Origin: Hominenteromicrobium mulieris
Lineage (GTDB): Bacteria; Bacillota; Clostridia; Oscillospirales; Acutalibacteraceae
Reading direction: 5' to 3' (one strand)
Assembly: GCF_020687165.1 (NCBI RefSeq)
Contig: NZ_JAJEQC010000002.1
DNA length: 64,000 bases
The notes under the pieces: model-generated
Databases searched by the model: none
Seen by the model: only the letters and a program-made list of their open reading frames with translations
What the model was told of the DNA's origin: nothing
Position numbers and translations under genes: made by a program
In this document: in pieces, positions 33,325 to 40,317 of the stretch
Layout: every line of letters starts with the position of its first letter
How positions within the stretch are numbered: the stretch's first letter is position 1

Positions 33325-34254
33325 ATGCGTGTATATCGGAAAATCACAGACCTCATCGGCGGCACTCCGCTTCTTGAACTTACCAACTACGAAAAAGCAA
33401 ATGAACTGAACGCGAAAATCTACGCGAAGCTTGAGTATTTCAACCCGGCAGGTAGCGTAAAGGACCGTATCGCAAAAGCGATGTTGGACGACGCCGAGGA
33501 AAAGGGCCTCTTGAAGCCCGGCGCAGTTATCATTGAACCGACAAGCGGCAACACGGGCATCGGCCTTGCTTCCGTTGCGGCTTCCCGCGGTTATAAGGTA
33601 ATCCTTACCATGCCGGAGACGATGAGTGTGGAGCGCCGCAACCTTTTGAAGGCTTACGGTGCGGAGCTTGTCCTCACCGAAGGCGCAAAGGGTATGCCGG
33701 GCGCTATCGCAAAGGCGAAGGAGCTCGCCGAGCAGACTCCAAACAGCTACATTCCGAGCCAGTTCACGAACCCGGCAAACCCGGCGGTGCACCTGAAGAC
33801 GACCGGCCCGGAAATCTGGGCAGACACGGACGGCAAGGTCGATATTTTCGTTGCAGGCGTCGGCACGGGCGGCACGCTCTCCGGTGTAGGCGCGTACCTC
33901 AAGTCGCAGAACCCCAATGTTAAGGTTGTCGCGGTAGAACCGGCTAGCTCCCCGGTCCTCTCCGGCGGCAAGGCGGGCCCACATAAAATTCAGGGCATCG
34001 GCGCGGGCTTTGTGCCGGATACGCTGAACACCGACGTTTACGATGAGATTCTCCCCGTGCAGAACGAGGACGCGTTTGCGACCGGCCGCGCACTGGCACG
34101 CAGCGAGGGCGTTTTGGTGGGCATCTCCTCCGGCGCGGCAGTCTTTGCGGCAGCACAGCTTGCAAAGCGCCCGGAAAACGCAGGCAAGGTCATCGTGGCG
34201 CTTCTGCCCGATACCGGCGAACGGTACCTCTCCACGCCGATGTTTGCAGACTGA
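33325..34254 (+). CDS. cysK: Cysteine synthase A
   Basis: O-acetylserine sulfhydrylase of 309 residues, a fold-type II PLP enzyme making cysteine from O-acetylserine and sulfide. The Schiff-base Lys is K46 in NPAGSVKDRIA; PTSGNTGIGLA binds the substrate carboxylate; GVGTGGTLSG holds the PLP phosphate. Length is normal. TTAAGGAGAC precedes the ATG. It sits between metY (divergent) and an Rrf2 regulator, and its leader carries a palindrome and a Cys-codon ORF. Confidence 0.96.
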   Translation: MRVYRKITDLIGGTPLLELTNYEKANELNAKIYAKLEYFNPAGSVKDRIAKAMLDDAEEKGLLKPGAVIIEPTSGNTGIGLASVAASRGYKVILTMPETMSVERRNLLKAYGAELVLTEGAKGMPGAIAKAKELAEQTPNSYIPSQFTNPANPAVHLKTTGPEIWADTDGKVDIFVAGVGTGGTLSGVGAYLKSQNPNVKVVAVEPASSPVLSGGKAGPHKIQGIGAGFVPDTLNTDVYDEILPVQNEDAFATGRALARSEGVLVGISSGAAVFAAAQLAKRPENAGKVIVALLPDTGERYLSTPMFAD

Positions 34255-34308
34255 TACAGCATACAAGAATCCAAACACATATTTTTGGGATAGAAAAATG
34301 AATGAGGG

Positions 34309-34341
34309 AAAGGGGCAAGGTTTTCGGGCTTTGCCCTTTTT
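34309..34341 (+). terminator. Terminator after cysK
   Basis: AAAGGGGCAAGG pairs with CTTTGCCCTTT (one bulge), followed by TT. Confidence 0.65.
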
Positions 34342-34404
34342 CGCGAGTTTAAAGGAGTTTATAGAGGGCGTTTTTACAGTAAATTACCGGCAAAAATAAA
34401 ACTC

Positions 34405-34433
34405 TTGAAAACCTACTAAAAACATGTTATTAT
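34405..34433 (+). promoter_or_regulatory. Promoter of the Rrf2 gene
   Basis: TTGAAA (34405-34410) and TATTAT (34428-34433), 17-bp spacer. The spacer contains an AACCTAC...ATGTT sequence like half of the cysK palindrome, so autoregulation is possible. Confidence 0.55.
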
Positions 34434-34511
34434 GGTATAAAGTTTGCGGCGGACAGTGAGCCCGCTTGTTTTATTCCGGAAACGCTATTTTACATAAAGG
34501 ATGGATACCGC

Positions 34512-34949
34512 ATGAAAATTTCCACCAAAGGGCGCTATGCGCTGCGCATGCTGCTGGATCTCGCACAGCACCAGAATGACGGCTACGTCGCGCTGAAGGA
34601 CATTGCCCGCCGTCAGAATGTCTCCAAAAAATATCTGGAGCAGATCGTGCCGATGCTCAATAAATCCGATATTCTTCTTGCAAGCCGCGGTTTTCAGGGT
34701 GGATATCGTCTGGCGCAATCGCCGGATAAATACACTGTGGGCATGATTCTGCGCATCACGGAGGGCAGTCTCGCGCCCGTCGCGTGTCTCGATCACGACC
34801 CCGTTCTGTGCGACCGCAGTGCAGACTGCATCACGCTGCCTGTGTGGCAGGGGCTCAGCCGCGCCATCAACGAATATCTCGACAGCATCACCCTGCAGGA
34901 TATATTGGATCAGCAGCAGGCGACTTTCGTCAACGATTACAGCATTTGA
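34512..34949 (+). CDS. Rrf2-family transcriptional regulator (IscR/CymR type)
   Basis: A 145-residue winged-helix repressor with the Rrf2 start MKISTKGRYALRMLLDLA and the recognition region QNVSKKYLEQIVPMLNKSDILLASRGFQGGY. Three Cys in CLDHDPVLCDRSADC (C-x7-C-x5-C) lie where IscR binds a [2Fe-2S] cluster; IscR has C-x5-C-x5-C, and CymR lacks these Cys. It could sense Fe-S status or cysteine supply. Being next to cysK and metY, it is the obvious candidate to bind their palindromes. Confidence 0.88.
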   Translation: MKISTKGRYALRMLLDLAQHQNDGYVALKDIARRQNVSKKYLEQIVPMLNKSDILLASRGFQGGYRLAQSPDKYTVGMILRITEGSLAPVACLDHDPVLCDRSADCITLPVWQGLSRAINEYLDSITLQDILDQQQATFVNDYSI

Positions 34950-34952
34950 TAA

Positions 34953-34998
34953 AAAGATACCGCATTCGGTTTGTAGGCTGAATGCGGTATCTTTCTAT
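34953..34998. terminator. Bidirectional terminator between the Rrf2 gene and rmuC
   Basis: AAAGATACCGCATTC pairs perfectly with GAATGCGGTATCTTT (15 bp) around a 12-nt loop. Confidence 0.85.
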
Positions 34999-35009
34999 TT
35001 GATTTGAAA

Positions 35010-36413
35010 TCACTCGCCGGAATTTAACAGTGCTTCGGCTTCATCTGCGTCCATTTTGTCTACGTTATGCAGTTTCCTTTGAATTGTCGTATTTCTCTTT
35101 TGCGCAGCCTCGATACTTGAACCGGCTTCATCGATTTTCTTCTTTGCTTTAGCAAGGAGAGATTCAAACAAATCATATTGTGAGCTTACGGCACTGAGCG
35201 TCTTTTGAATTTCTGTTGTCTTTTTGTTTAGTGCGATAGTGCGGAAACCGACATTCAACGTGTTGAGAAACGCGGTGATTGTGGTCGGACCGCAGATCAT
35301 GATGCGATACTTGTTTTGGATTTCCTCGCACAAGCCGGGGCGGCGCAGCACCTCTGAGTAAAGCCCCTCGGTAGCAAGGAACATAATGGCAAAATCCGTC
35401 GTTTTTGGGACATTGATGTACAGCTCGGCAATCGTTTTTGCCTGATTTTTAATGTTCTGCTCCAGAGCCTTTTGCGCGGCTTCCAGAGCCTCTTTATCGG
35501 CTTTTTCGGCAGCCTCGCAAATGCGTATGTAGTCTTCCTGCGGGAACTTGGAGTCGATGGGGAGCCATACGGTCTCGCCGTCTTTTTCACGGGAGGGGAT
35601 CTTAACGGCGAACTCGACGCGCTTTGTATCATTTTTCGTAGATACGTTGCAGTCGTACTGGTCTTTGGTGAGTGTTTGCTCCAGTATATTGCCGAGTTGC
35701 ACCTCTGCCCATGTTCCGCGCGCTTTTACATTTGTCAGCACGCGCTGGAGCGCTGTCACATCGCCGGTGATCTTACGCATTTCGCCGAGTGACTCGTAAA
35801 CACTTTTAAGCTGCTCGCCGACGACTTTAAAGCTGCTGTCCAGACGTTTGGAAAGCGTATCTGTCAACTTTTCATCGACGGTCATGCGCATCTGTTCAAG
35901 CTTCTTTTCGTTGTTTTCTTGTAGAGCAGTTAAGCTTTTTGTAAGCGTTTCATTGATATGTTCATTTTGCCGTGCGCTGACCTCGCGCATTTGCTCAAGT
36001 TTTTTCTCAGTGCTTTCCTGCAAAGCTTTTAGGTTTTGTGTTAAGGCGCTGCTTATTTTTTCATTCTGCTCCATATTGGCTTGACGCATTTGGTCGAGCT
36101 TCTTTTCATTGCTCTCGAGTAGTGAATCGATATTCTTCGTCAAGGTTGTGCTGAGCTTTTCGCTTTGCTGCGTGTTGATTTGCTGAATTTCGCGTATCAG
36201 GGCGTTCATTTCGCTCAAACGGCTGTTTAAGCTTTCGGATGTTTCTTTTCGACTACGTGAAAACTCATCGGCAATATAGGTTTCAATATGCTGAAAATTG
36301 CTTTCGTAATTCGTATTTGTTGCAGTATTTTCACTTTTTGGCTTCTTGAGAAGAAAGACAATCTGCAAAATAAGAACAATTGTAATGAGTCCAATCAAAA
36401 TATATAGCTCCAT
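35010..36413 (-). CDS. rmuC: DNA recombination protein RmuC
   Basis: The protein has 467 residues. One N-terminal membrane helix (about 2-23) is followed by a long coiled coil with near-exact repeats of about 32 residues (ALQE(S/N)(T/N)EKKLEQMR), then the RmuC nuclease-like domain (about 225-420) with GTWAEVQLGNILEQ and LPIDSKFPQEDY. RmuC limits inversions at short repeats and degrades some foreign DNA. The ATG at 36413 has AAAGGAG at 7 nt; the ATG two codons earlier is too close to it. It has its own promoter and ends at a shared terminator. Confidence 0.92.
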   Translation of the reverse strand: MELYILIGLITIVLILQIVFLLKKPKSENTATNTNYESNFQHIETYIADEFSRSRKETSESLNSRLSEMNALIREIQQINTQQSEKLSTTLTKNIDSLLESNEKKLDQMRQANMEQNEKISSALTQNLKALQESTEKKLEQMREVSARQNEHINETLTKSLTALQENNEKKLEQMRMTVDEKLTDTLSKRLDSSFKVVGEQLKSVYESLGEMRKITGDVTALQRVLTNVKARGTWAEVQLGNILEQTLTKDQYDCNVSTKNDTKRVEFAVKIPSREKDGETVWLPIDSKFPQEDYIRICEAAEKADKEALEAAQKALEQNIKNQAKTIAELYINVPKTTDFAIMFLATEGLYSEVLRRPGLCEEIQNKYRIMICGPTTITAFLNTLNVGFRTIALNKKTTEIQKTLSAVSSQYDLFESLLAKAKKKIDEAGSSIEAAQKRNTTIQRKLHNVDKMDADEAEALLNSGE

Positions 36414-36437
36414 TTTCATTCTCCTTTGTTTTTTCTC

Positions 36438-36466
36438 ATGTTATCACAAGTGATTTGAAAAGTAAA
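36438..36466 (-). promoter_or_regulatory. Promoter of rmuC
   Basis: TTTACT (36461-36466) and TAACAT (36438-36443), 17-bp spacer, minus strand. Confidence 0.5.
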
Positions 36467-36490
36467 CAACCGATCTATAGTTATATGTAG

Positions 36491-36525
36491 AAAAGCTCTC
36501 CCGAAACGAATTCGGGAGAGCTTTT
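36491..36525 (-). terminator. Terminator after the amino-acid ABC operon
   Basis: AAAAGCTCTCCCGAA and TTCGGGAGAGCTTTT form a perfect 15-bp stem with a 5-nt loop. Confidence 0.85.
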
Positions 36526-36539
36526 GTCATACAATGTTA

Positions 36540-36725
36540 TTATATTTGCTTGCGGACGATGGTGTATTCGTCGCCGGGGCGGTAGTACGGGCAGTTTTGA
36601 AAGCGGCCGCCGATGAACTGGGCGGTCTCATCCTCGTCTAAGTCCATATCGCAGACATAGAAGCCGTACTCATCGTCGTACTCGTAATACAGGCAGTCTT
36701 CGCATTTTGAGGTATTTTCAAACAT
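36540..36725 (-). CDS. Small Cys protein of the DUF6472 type
   Basis: A 61-residue protein with four Cys (CEDC near residue 8, C25, C45), rich in Tyr, Asp and Glu, ending in CPYYRPGDEYTIVRKQI. The pattern matches a small Clostridia-specific family of unknown function; four Cys suggest a zinc site. It starts 9 bp after the ABC ATPase gene, so it is the last gene of that operon. Confidence 0.75.
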   Translation of the reverse strand: MFENTSKCEDCLYYEYDDEYGFYVCDMDLDEDETAQFIGGRFQNCPYYRPGDEYTIVRKQI

Positions 36726-36734
36726 GCTATCGCC

Positions 36735-37493
36735 TTACAGAACGCTTTGCAGGAACTGGCGCGTGCGGTCGTGCTTCGGATTTGTGAAGATCTCCTTCGG
36801 GGAGCCTTCCTCCAAAATCGCGCCATCATACATGAACACCACGCGGTCTGCCACTTCGCGGGCAAAGCCCATTTCGTGCGTGACAACAAGCATCGTCATG
36901 CCTTCTTCCGCAAGCTCCTTCATGACGTTCAGAACGTCGCCGACAAGCTCCGGGTCAAGGGCGCTGGTGGGCTCATCGAACAGCATCATTTTCGGTTCCA
37001 TGGCGAGCGCACGGGCGATGGCCACACGCTGCTGCTGGCCGCCGGAAAGCTTTGCGGGGTAGGAATCGAGCTTATCGCCGAGGCCGACCTGATTTAAAAG
37101 CTTCACGGCCTTTTCTTTGGCTTCCTTTTCCGGCACGCCCTTCACGTTCATCGGGGCGAGCATGACGTTTTGCAGTGCCGTTTTGTGCGGGAAGAGGTTG
37201 AAGCGCTGAAACACCATACCCATCTCAAGCAAAATAGCGGCGCGCTCTTTATGCGGCAGCTTTACCTGATTGTGGCCGTTCACGCGGTCTTCGATGAGCT
37301 TGTCGTCGATCCAGATCTTGCCGCTCGTAGGCTTTTCAAGGTGGTTTAAAGAGCGCAGATACGTCGACTTGCCGGCGCCGGACGGTCCGATGATGACGAC
37401 CACTTCGCCCGGCTCTACGGTGAGGCTGACGTTTTTCAGCACATCTACGGAGCCGAAGGACTTACAGATATTTTCCGTTTTAATGATAGACAT
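36735..37493 (-). CDS. Polar amino-acid ABC transporter ATPase
   Basis: The 252-residue ATPase has Walker A GPSGAGKST, Q-loop FQRFNLFPHKTALQNV, signature LSGGQQQRV, Walker B MMLFDEPTSALDPELV and switch VTHEMGFAREV. This is the GlnQ/HisP class. AAGGAGG precedes the ATG. It follows the permease by 14 bp and completes an importer with binding protein 38250-39083. An insertion of charged residues after the A-loop (DDKLIEDRVNGHNQVKLP) is common in this class. Confidence 0.93.
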   Translation of the reverse strand: MSIIKTENICKSFGSVDVLKNVSLTVEPGEVVVIIGPSGAGKSTYLRSLNHLEKPTSGKIWIDDKLIEDRVNGHNQVKLPHKERAAILLEMGMVFQRFNLFPHKTALQNVMLAPMNVKGVPEKEAKEKAVKLLNQVGLGDKLDSYPAKLSGGQQQRVAIARALAMEPKMMLFDEPTSALDPELVGDVLNVMKELAEEGMTMLVVTHEMGFAREVADRVVFMYDGAILEEGSPKEIFTNPKHDRTRQFLQSVL

Positions 37494-37507
37494 AGCCGTA
37501 TTCCTCC

Positions 37508-38167
37508 TTATTCGTAGATGGACAGGCGCTTTTCAAGGCGATTGAAAATAACGGTGAACACGCCGGTGATGATGAGGTAGATGATCATAGCCGGGATATA
37601 AACGAGAGCGCTCGCCTTGTTGGAAGCGATAATCTTCGTCTGGTAGGTCAAATCGGTCAGCGCGATGATGGACACAAGAGAGGTATCCTTCAGCACCATG
37701 ACGAACTCGTTGCAGATCGGCGGAATCATGCGGCGGTAGGCCTGCGGGATGATGACAAGGCGCATCGCCTGCGAGTGGGTGAGACCGAGCGCCGTGGAGG
37801 CTTCAAGCTGGCCTTTATCGATGGACTGAATAGCTGCGCGGATGATCTCCGCGAGGTAGGCCGCGACGTTCAGCGAGAACGCGATCCAAGCGGCCAAAAA
37901 GCGGCTCTGAATATTGAACGCCGGAACGAGCTGCGGCAGCGTGTAATAGAGGAAAAACAGCTGCATCAGAAGCGGCGTGCCGCGGAAGAAGAAGATGTAC
38001 GCACCGCACACGGAGCGGAGTACGGTGTTTTTGGAGATCTTGCCGAGGGCAAGAAACACGGCGAGCACGAGTGCCGTCAGCACGGAGGTGACGGAAAGCG
38101 CAAGCGTTACGCCGGTGGCCTGGAGCAGCGCCGGCATCCAGCCGATGATTTGTTGAATGGCGTTCAT
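37508..38167 (-). CDS. Polar amino-acid ABC transporter permease
   Basis: A 219-residue membrane subunit with about five helices and an EAA loop (EASTALGLTHSQAMRLVIIPQA), as in HisM/GlnP-type permeases. It probably works as a homodimer because only one permease gene is present. A ribosome site (GGAAAGGA) lies 9 nt before the ATG. A stem-loop separates it from the binding-protein gene upstream. Confidence 0.93.
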   Translation of the reverse strand: MNAIQQIIGWMPALLQATGVTLALSVTSVLTALVLAVFLALGKISKNTVLRSVCGAYIFFFRGTPLLMQLFFLYYTLPQLVPAFNIQSRFLAAWIAFSLNVAAYLAEIIRAAIQSIDKGQLEASTALGLTHSQAMRLVIIPQAYRRMIPPICNEFVMVLKDTSLVSIIALTDLTYQTKIIASNKASALVYIPAMIIYLIITGVFTVIFNRLEKRLSIYE

Positions 38168-38193
38168 GGTGATATCCTTTCCGATATAAATGG

Positions 38194-38224
38194 GGCAAGA
38201 GACCTCAAAACGGGGCCTCCTGCC
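38194..38224 (-). other. Stem-loop between binding-protein and permease genes
   Basis: GGCAAGAGACC (38194-38204) pairs with GGCCTCCTGCC (38214-38224) including two G-U pairs. No U-tract follows, so it is more a message-stabilising element than a terminator. Confidence 0.6.
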
Positions 38225-38249
38225 GAATTTTCATTTTACGTTATTGCGC

Positions 38250-39083
38250 TTATGCGTCCTTCTTTGTGACGATGACGAGCTGGTTGGAGAGGTACGGCTC
38301 GGTCATTTCATACGCTTCCTGACGCTCCGGGGTGATGGAGACGCCGGCGATGATCATATCGTACTGGCCCTTATCGAGGCCTGCGAAAACGCCGTCAAAG
38401 GAGGTGTTGACAAACTCGACCTCAAGGCCGAACAGCTTGCCAATCTCTTCTGCCATATCAACGTCGAAACCCTGGTACACAAGGCCGCTGTCGTCGGTGT
38501 ACTCAAGCGGCGGATAACCGGCCTCAAAGCCGATAGTCAAAACGCCGTCTTTAACGGTCTTGACCTTACTCGGGTCAACGGTCGGTTCCTCGTTGACGTT
38601 GCGCACGCCCTCGGTGACATCGGTGCCGAAGTGCTTCATGGCGAGCTCGGAGATTTTGCCGTTATAATAAAGCGTGTTGATGGCGTTTTCGGTTTGCTCC
38701 AAAAGGTCTGTGTTGCCTTTCTTGATGCAGACGCCCATCGGTTCGCCTTCGTCGCTTTTCCAAACGCTCTGGAATTTAGAGTCGTCGTCTGCGAGGTAAT
38801 ACGCCGCGACAACGCTGTCTACGTACACGGCATCTGCACGGCCGAGCGAAACGTCATCAAAGCACTGCGTGATCTTTTCATACGGGAGAATCTCGACGTC
38901 AACGCCCTCTTCCTGCATTTTCTGCAGAGCGTCGTGGGCGGTGGTGCCGGTCTGCACGCTGACTTTGGCGCCGGCGAAATCGTCCGGGCTTTCGATCTTC
39001 TTTGTACTGGAGCTGCTGCATGCGGTGGCGGAGAGTGCCATTACGCCGGCGAGCACGGCAGCAAGGATTTTCTTCATTTTCAT
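38250..39083 (-). CDS. Amino-acid ABC binding lipoprotein, circularly permuted
   Basis: This 277-residue lipoprotein has lipobox LSATAC (Cys22). Its mature part is a family-3 solute-binding fold with the order reversed. The segment that is normally C-terminal comes first (about 30-155: IESPDDFAGAKVSVQTGTTA through the GRADAVYVDS block). The normally N-terminal segment comes last (about 180-275: LTIGFEAGYPPLEYTDDSG, YQGFDVDMAEEIGKLFGL, ITPERQEAYEMTEPYLSNQLVIV). The new ends fall at the hinge between lobes. It feeds the downstream permease and ATPase. The ligand is probably a polar amino acid. Confidence 0.88.
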   Translation of the reverse strand: MKMKKILAAVLAGVMALSATACSSSSTKKIESPDDFAGAKVSVQTGTTAHDALQKMQEEGVDVEILPYEKITQCFDDVSLGRADAVYVDSVVAAYYLADDDSKFQSVWKSDEGEPMGVCIKKGNTDLLEQTENAINTLYYNGKISELAMKHFGTDVTEGVRNVNEEPTVDPSKVKTVKDGVLTIGFEAGYPPLEYTDDSGLVYQGFDVDMAEEIGKLFGLEVEFVNTSFDGVFAGLDKGQYDMIIAGVSITPERQEAYEMTEPYLSNQLVIVTKKDA

Positions 39084-39162
39084 GTGTTTTGTCCTTCTTT
39101 CTCAATTTTCCCCGATAAAGAGATACAGTCGTTTCACTGTACCAATCGATTAGAATACTTGT

Positions 39163-39191
39163 ATTCTACCCCCAAAACCCGTTTGGGTCAA
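39163..39191 (-). promoter_or_regulatory. Promoter of the amino-acid ABC operon
   Basis: TTGACC (39186-39191) and TAGAAT (39163-39168), 17-bp spacer, minus strand. Confidence 0.7.
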
Positions 39192-39211
39192 TAGCGAAAC
39201 TGCCAAATTAA

Positions 39212-39233
39212 TGTATATTTATACATATATACA
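39212..39233. promoter_or_regulatory. ArgR-like box upstream of the ABC operon promoter
   Basis: TGTATATTTATACA (39212-39225) plus an added TATACA half-site at 39228-39233. The TG-N-AT-WWWW-AT-N-CA layout resembles an ARG box. It lies 20 bp upstream of the -35, and the second binding-protein gene has the same arrangement. Confidence 0.5.
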
Positions 39234-39271
39234 TAGGTATTTTTCAAGATTTGTGGGTAAAATCAGCGTTT

Positions 39272-40099
39272 TTACTTCAACGTGACAATGACAAGCTGGT
39301 TCGAGACATACGGTTCCGTAAGGTCATACGCGGCCTGACGTTCCGGCGTAATGGACACGGACGAGATGATGACGTCGTACTGCTCTTTATCAAGGCCCGC
39401 AAAAATGCCGTCCCACGCGGTGTTGACAAACTCGACGTCTACGCCCAGCACTTCGCCGAGCGCTTTTGCAAAGTCGATGTCGAAGCCCTGATATTCAAGC
39501 CCTGCGTCATCGGTGTACTCCATCGGCGGGTAGCCGACTTCCACGCCGACGGTTAAGGTGCCGTCCTTGAGTGTTTTAAGCTTAGAAAGGTCAAGCACCG
39601 GCTTTTCCGTCACATTGCGCACGCCGTCCACATCGGCGGCGGAGCCGAAGTGCTTTTCGGAAAGCTGCGCCATGGTGCTGTCATAATATAAGGTATCAAT
39701 CGCGCCTTCGATGAGCTCTTTCAAATCGTCGTTGCCCTTTTTAAGACATACGCCGATTGGCTCGCCGGTTTCGCTCGTCCATGTTTTCTGGTATTTCGTG
39801 TCGTCCTCCGCGAGGTAGTAACCTGCAACGACGCTGTCCACGTACACGGCATCCACGCGGCCGAGTGCGAGGTCGTCAAAGCACTGCGTCACCTTTTCGT
39901 ACGGCAGCACGTTGATGTTCATGCCCTCGTCCTGCATATCCTGAATGCTTTCGTGCGCGGAGGTTGCCGTCTGCACGGAAATTTTCGCGCCCTCAAAGTC
40001 CGCCGGGCTTTCAATCTTCTTCGTACTGCCCGAACATGCCGCAAGTGAGAGCATCATAGCGCCAATTAAAAATGAAGCGCAAACCTTTTTGATTTTCAT
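39272..40099 (-). CDS. Second amino-acid binding lipoprotein, circularly permuted
   Basis: A 275-residue paralogue of the binding protein at 38250, with lipobox LSLAAC (Cys22) and the same permuted order: IESPADFEGAKISVQTATSAH and GRVDAVYVDSVVAGYYL first, then LTVGVEVGYPPMEYTDDAG, YQGFDIDFAKALGEVLG and SITPERQAAYDLTEPYVSNQL. The two proteins are alike throughout, including the junction, so permutation preceded duplication. The start at 40099 is chosen for its signal peptide and the GGAAGGG upstream. It has its own promoter and may share the transporter with a different ligand preference. Confidence 0.87.
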   Translation of the reverse strand: MKIKKVCASFLIGAMMLSLAACSGSTKKIESPADFEGAKISVQTATSAHESIQDMQDEGMNINVLPYEKVTQCFDDLALGRVDAVYVDSVVAGYYLAEDDTKYQKTWTSETGEPIGVCLKKGNDDLKELIEGAIDTLYYDSTMAQLSEKHFGSAADVDGVRNVTEKPVLDLSKLKTLKDGTLTVGVEVGYPPMEYTDDAGLEYQGFDIDFAKALGEVLGVDVEFVNTAWDGIFAGLDKEQYDVIISSVSITPERQAAYDLTEPYVSNQLVIVTLK

Positions 40100-40163
40100 T
40101 TTACATTCACCCTTCCGCAATATATCTTTAAGCTTTGGCTTGTATAATTTTGAAGATGAATGT

Positions 40164-40192
40164 ATTTTACGCCGATTCCATTCAAAAATCAA
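40164..40192 (-). promoter_or_regulatory. Promoter of the second binding-protein gene
   Basis: TTGATT (40187-40192) and TAAAAT (40164-40169), 17-bp spacer, minus strand. Confidence 0.6.
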
Positions 40193-40213
40193 GCGGAATA
40201 ATGCACAAACTAA

Positions 40214-40235
40214 TGTATATTTATACGTATATACA
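40214..40235. promoter_or_regulatory. ArgR-like box upstream of the second binding-protein promoter
   Basis: TGTATATTTATACG (40214-40227) with a further TATACA at 40230-40235, 21 bp upstream of the -35: nearly identical in sequence and geometry to the box at 39212. Confidence 0.5.
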
Positions 40236-40253
40236 TGGTGAATTTTGAAAAAG

Positions 40254-40307
40254 AAAAGCCTGCTTTGTGCAGGGTCTCAAAATGAGAGTTGCATAACGCA
40301 GGCTTTT
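40254..40307 (-). terminator. Terminator after the IlvD-family gene
   Basis: AAAAGCCTGC pairs with GCAGGCTTTT; an inner TCTCA/TGAGA hairpin fills the loop; TTTTCTTTTTC follows on the minus strand. Confidence 0.75.
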
Positions 40308-40317
40308 AGGATTCGGT

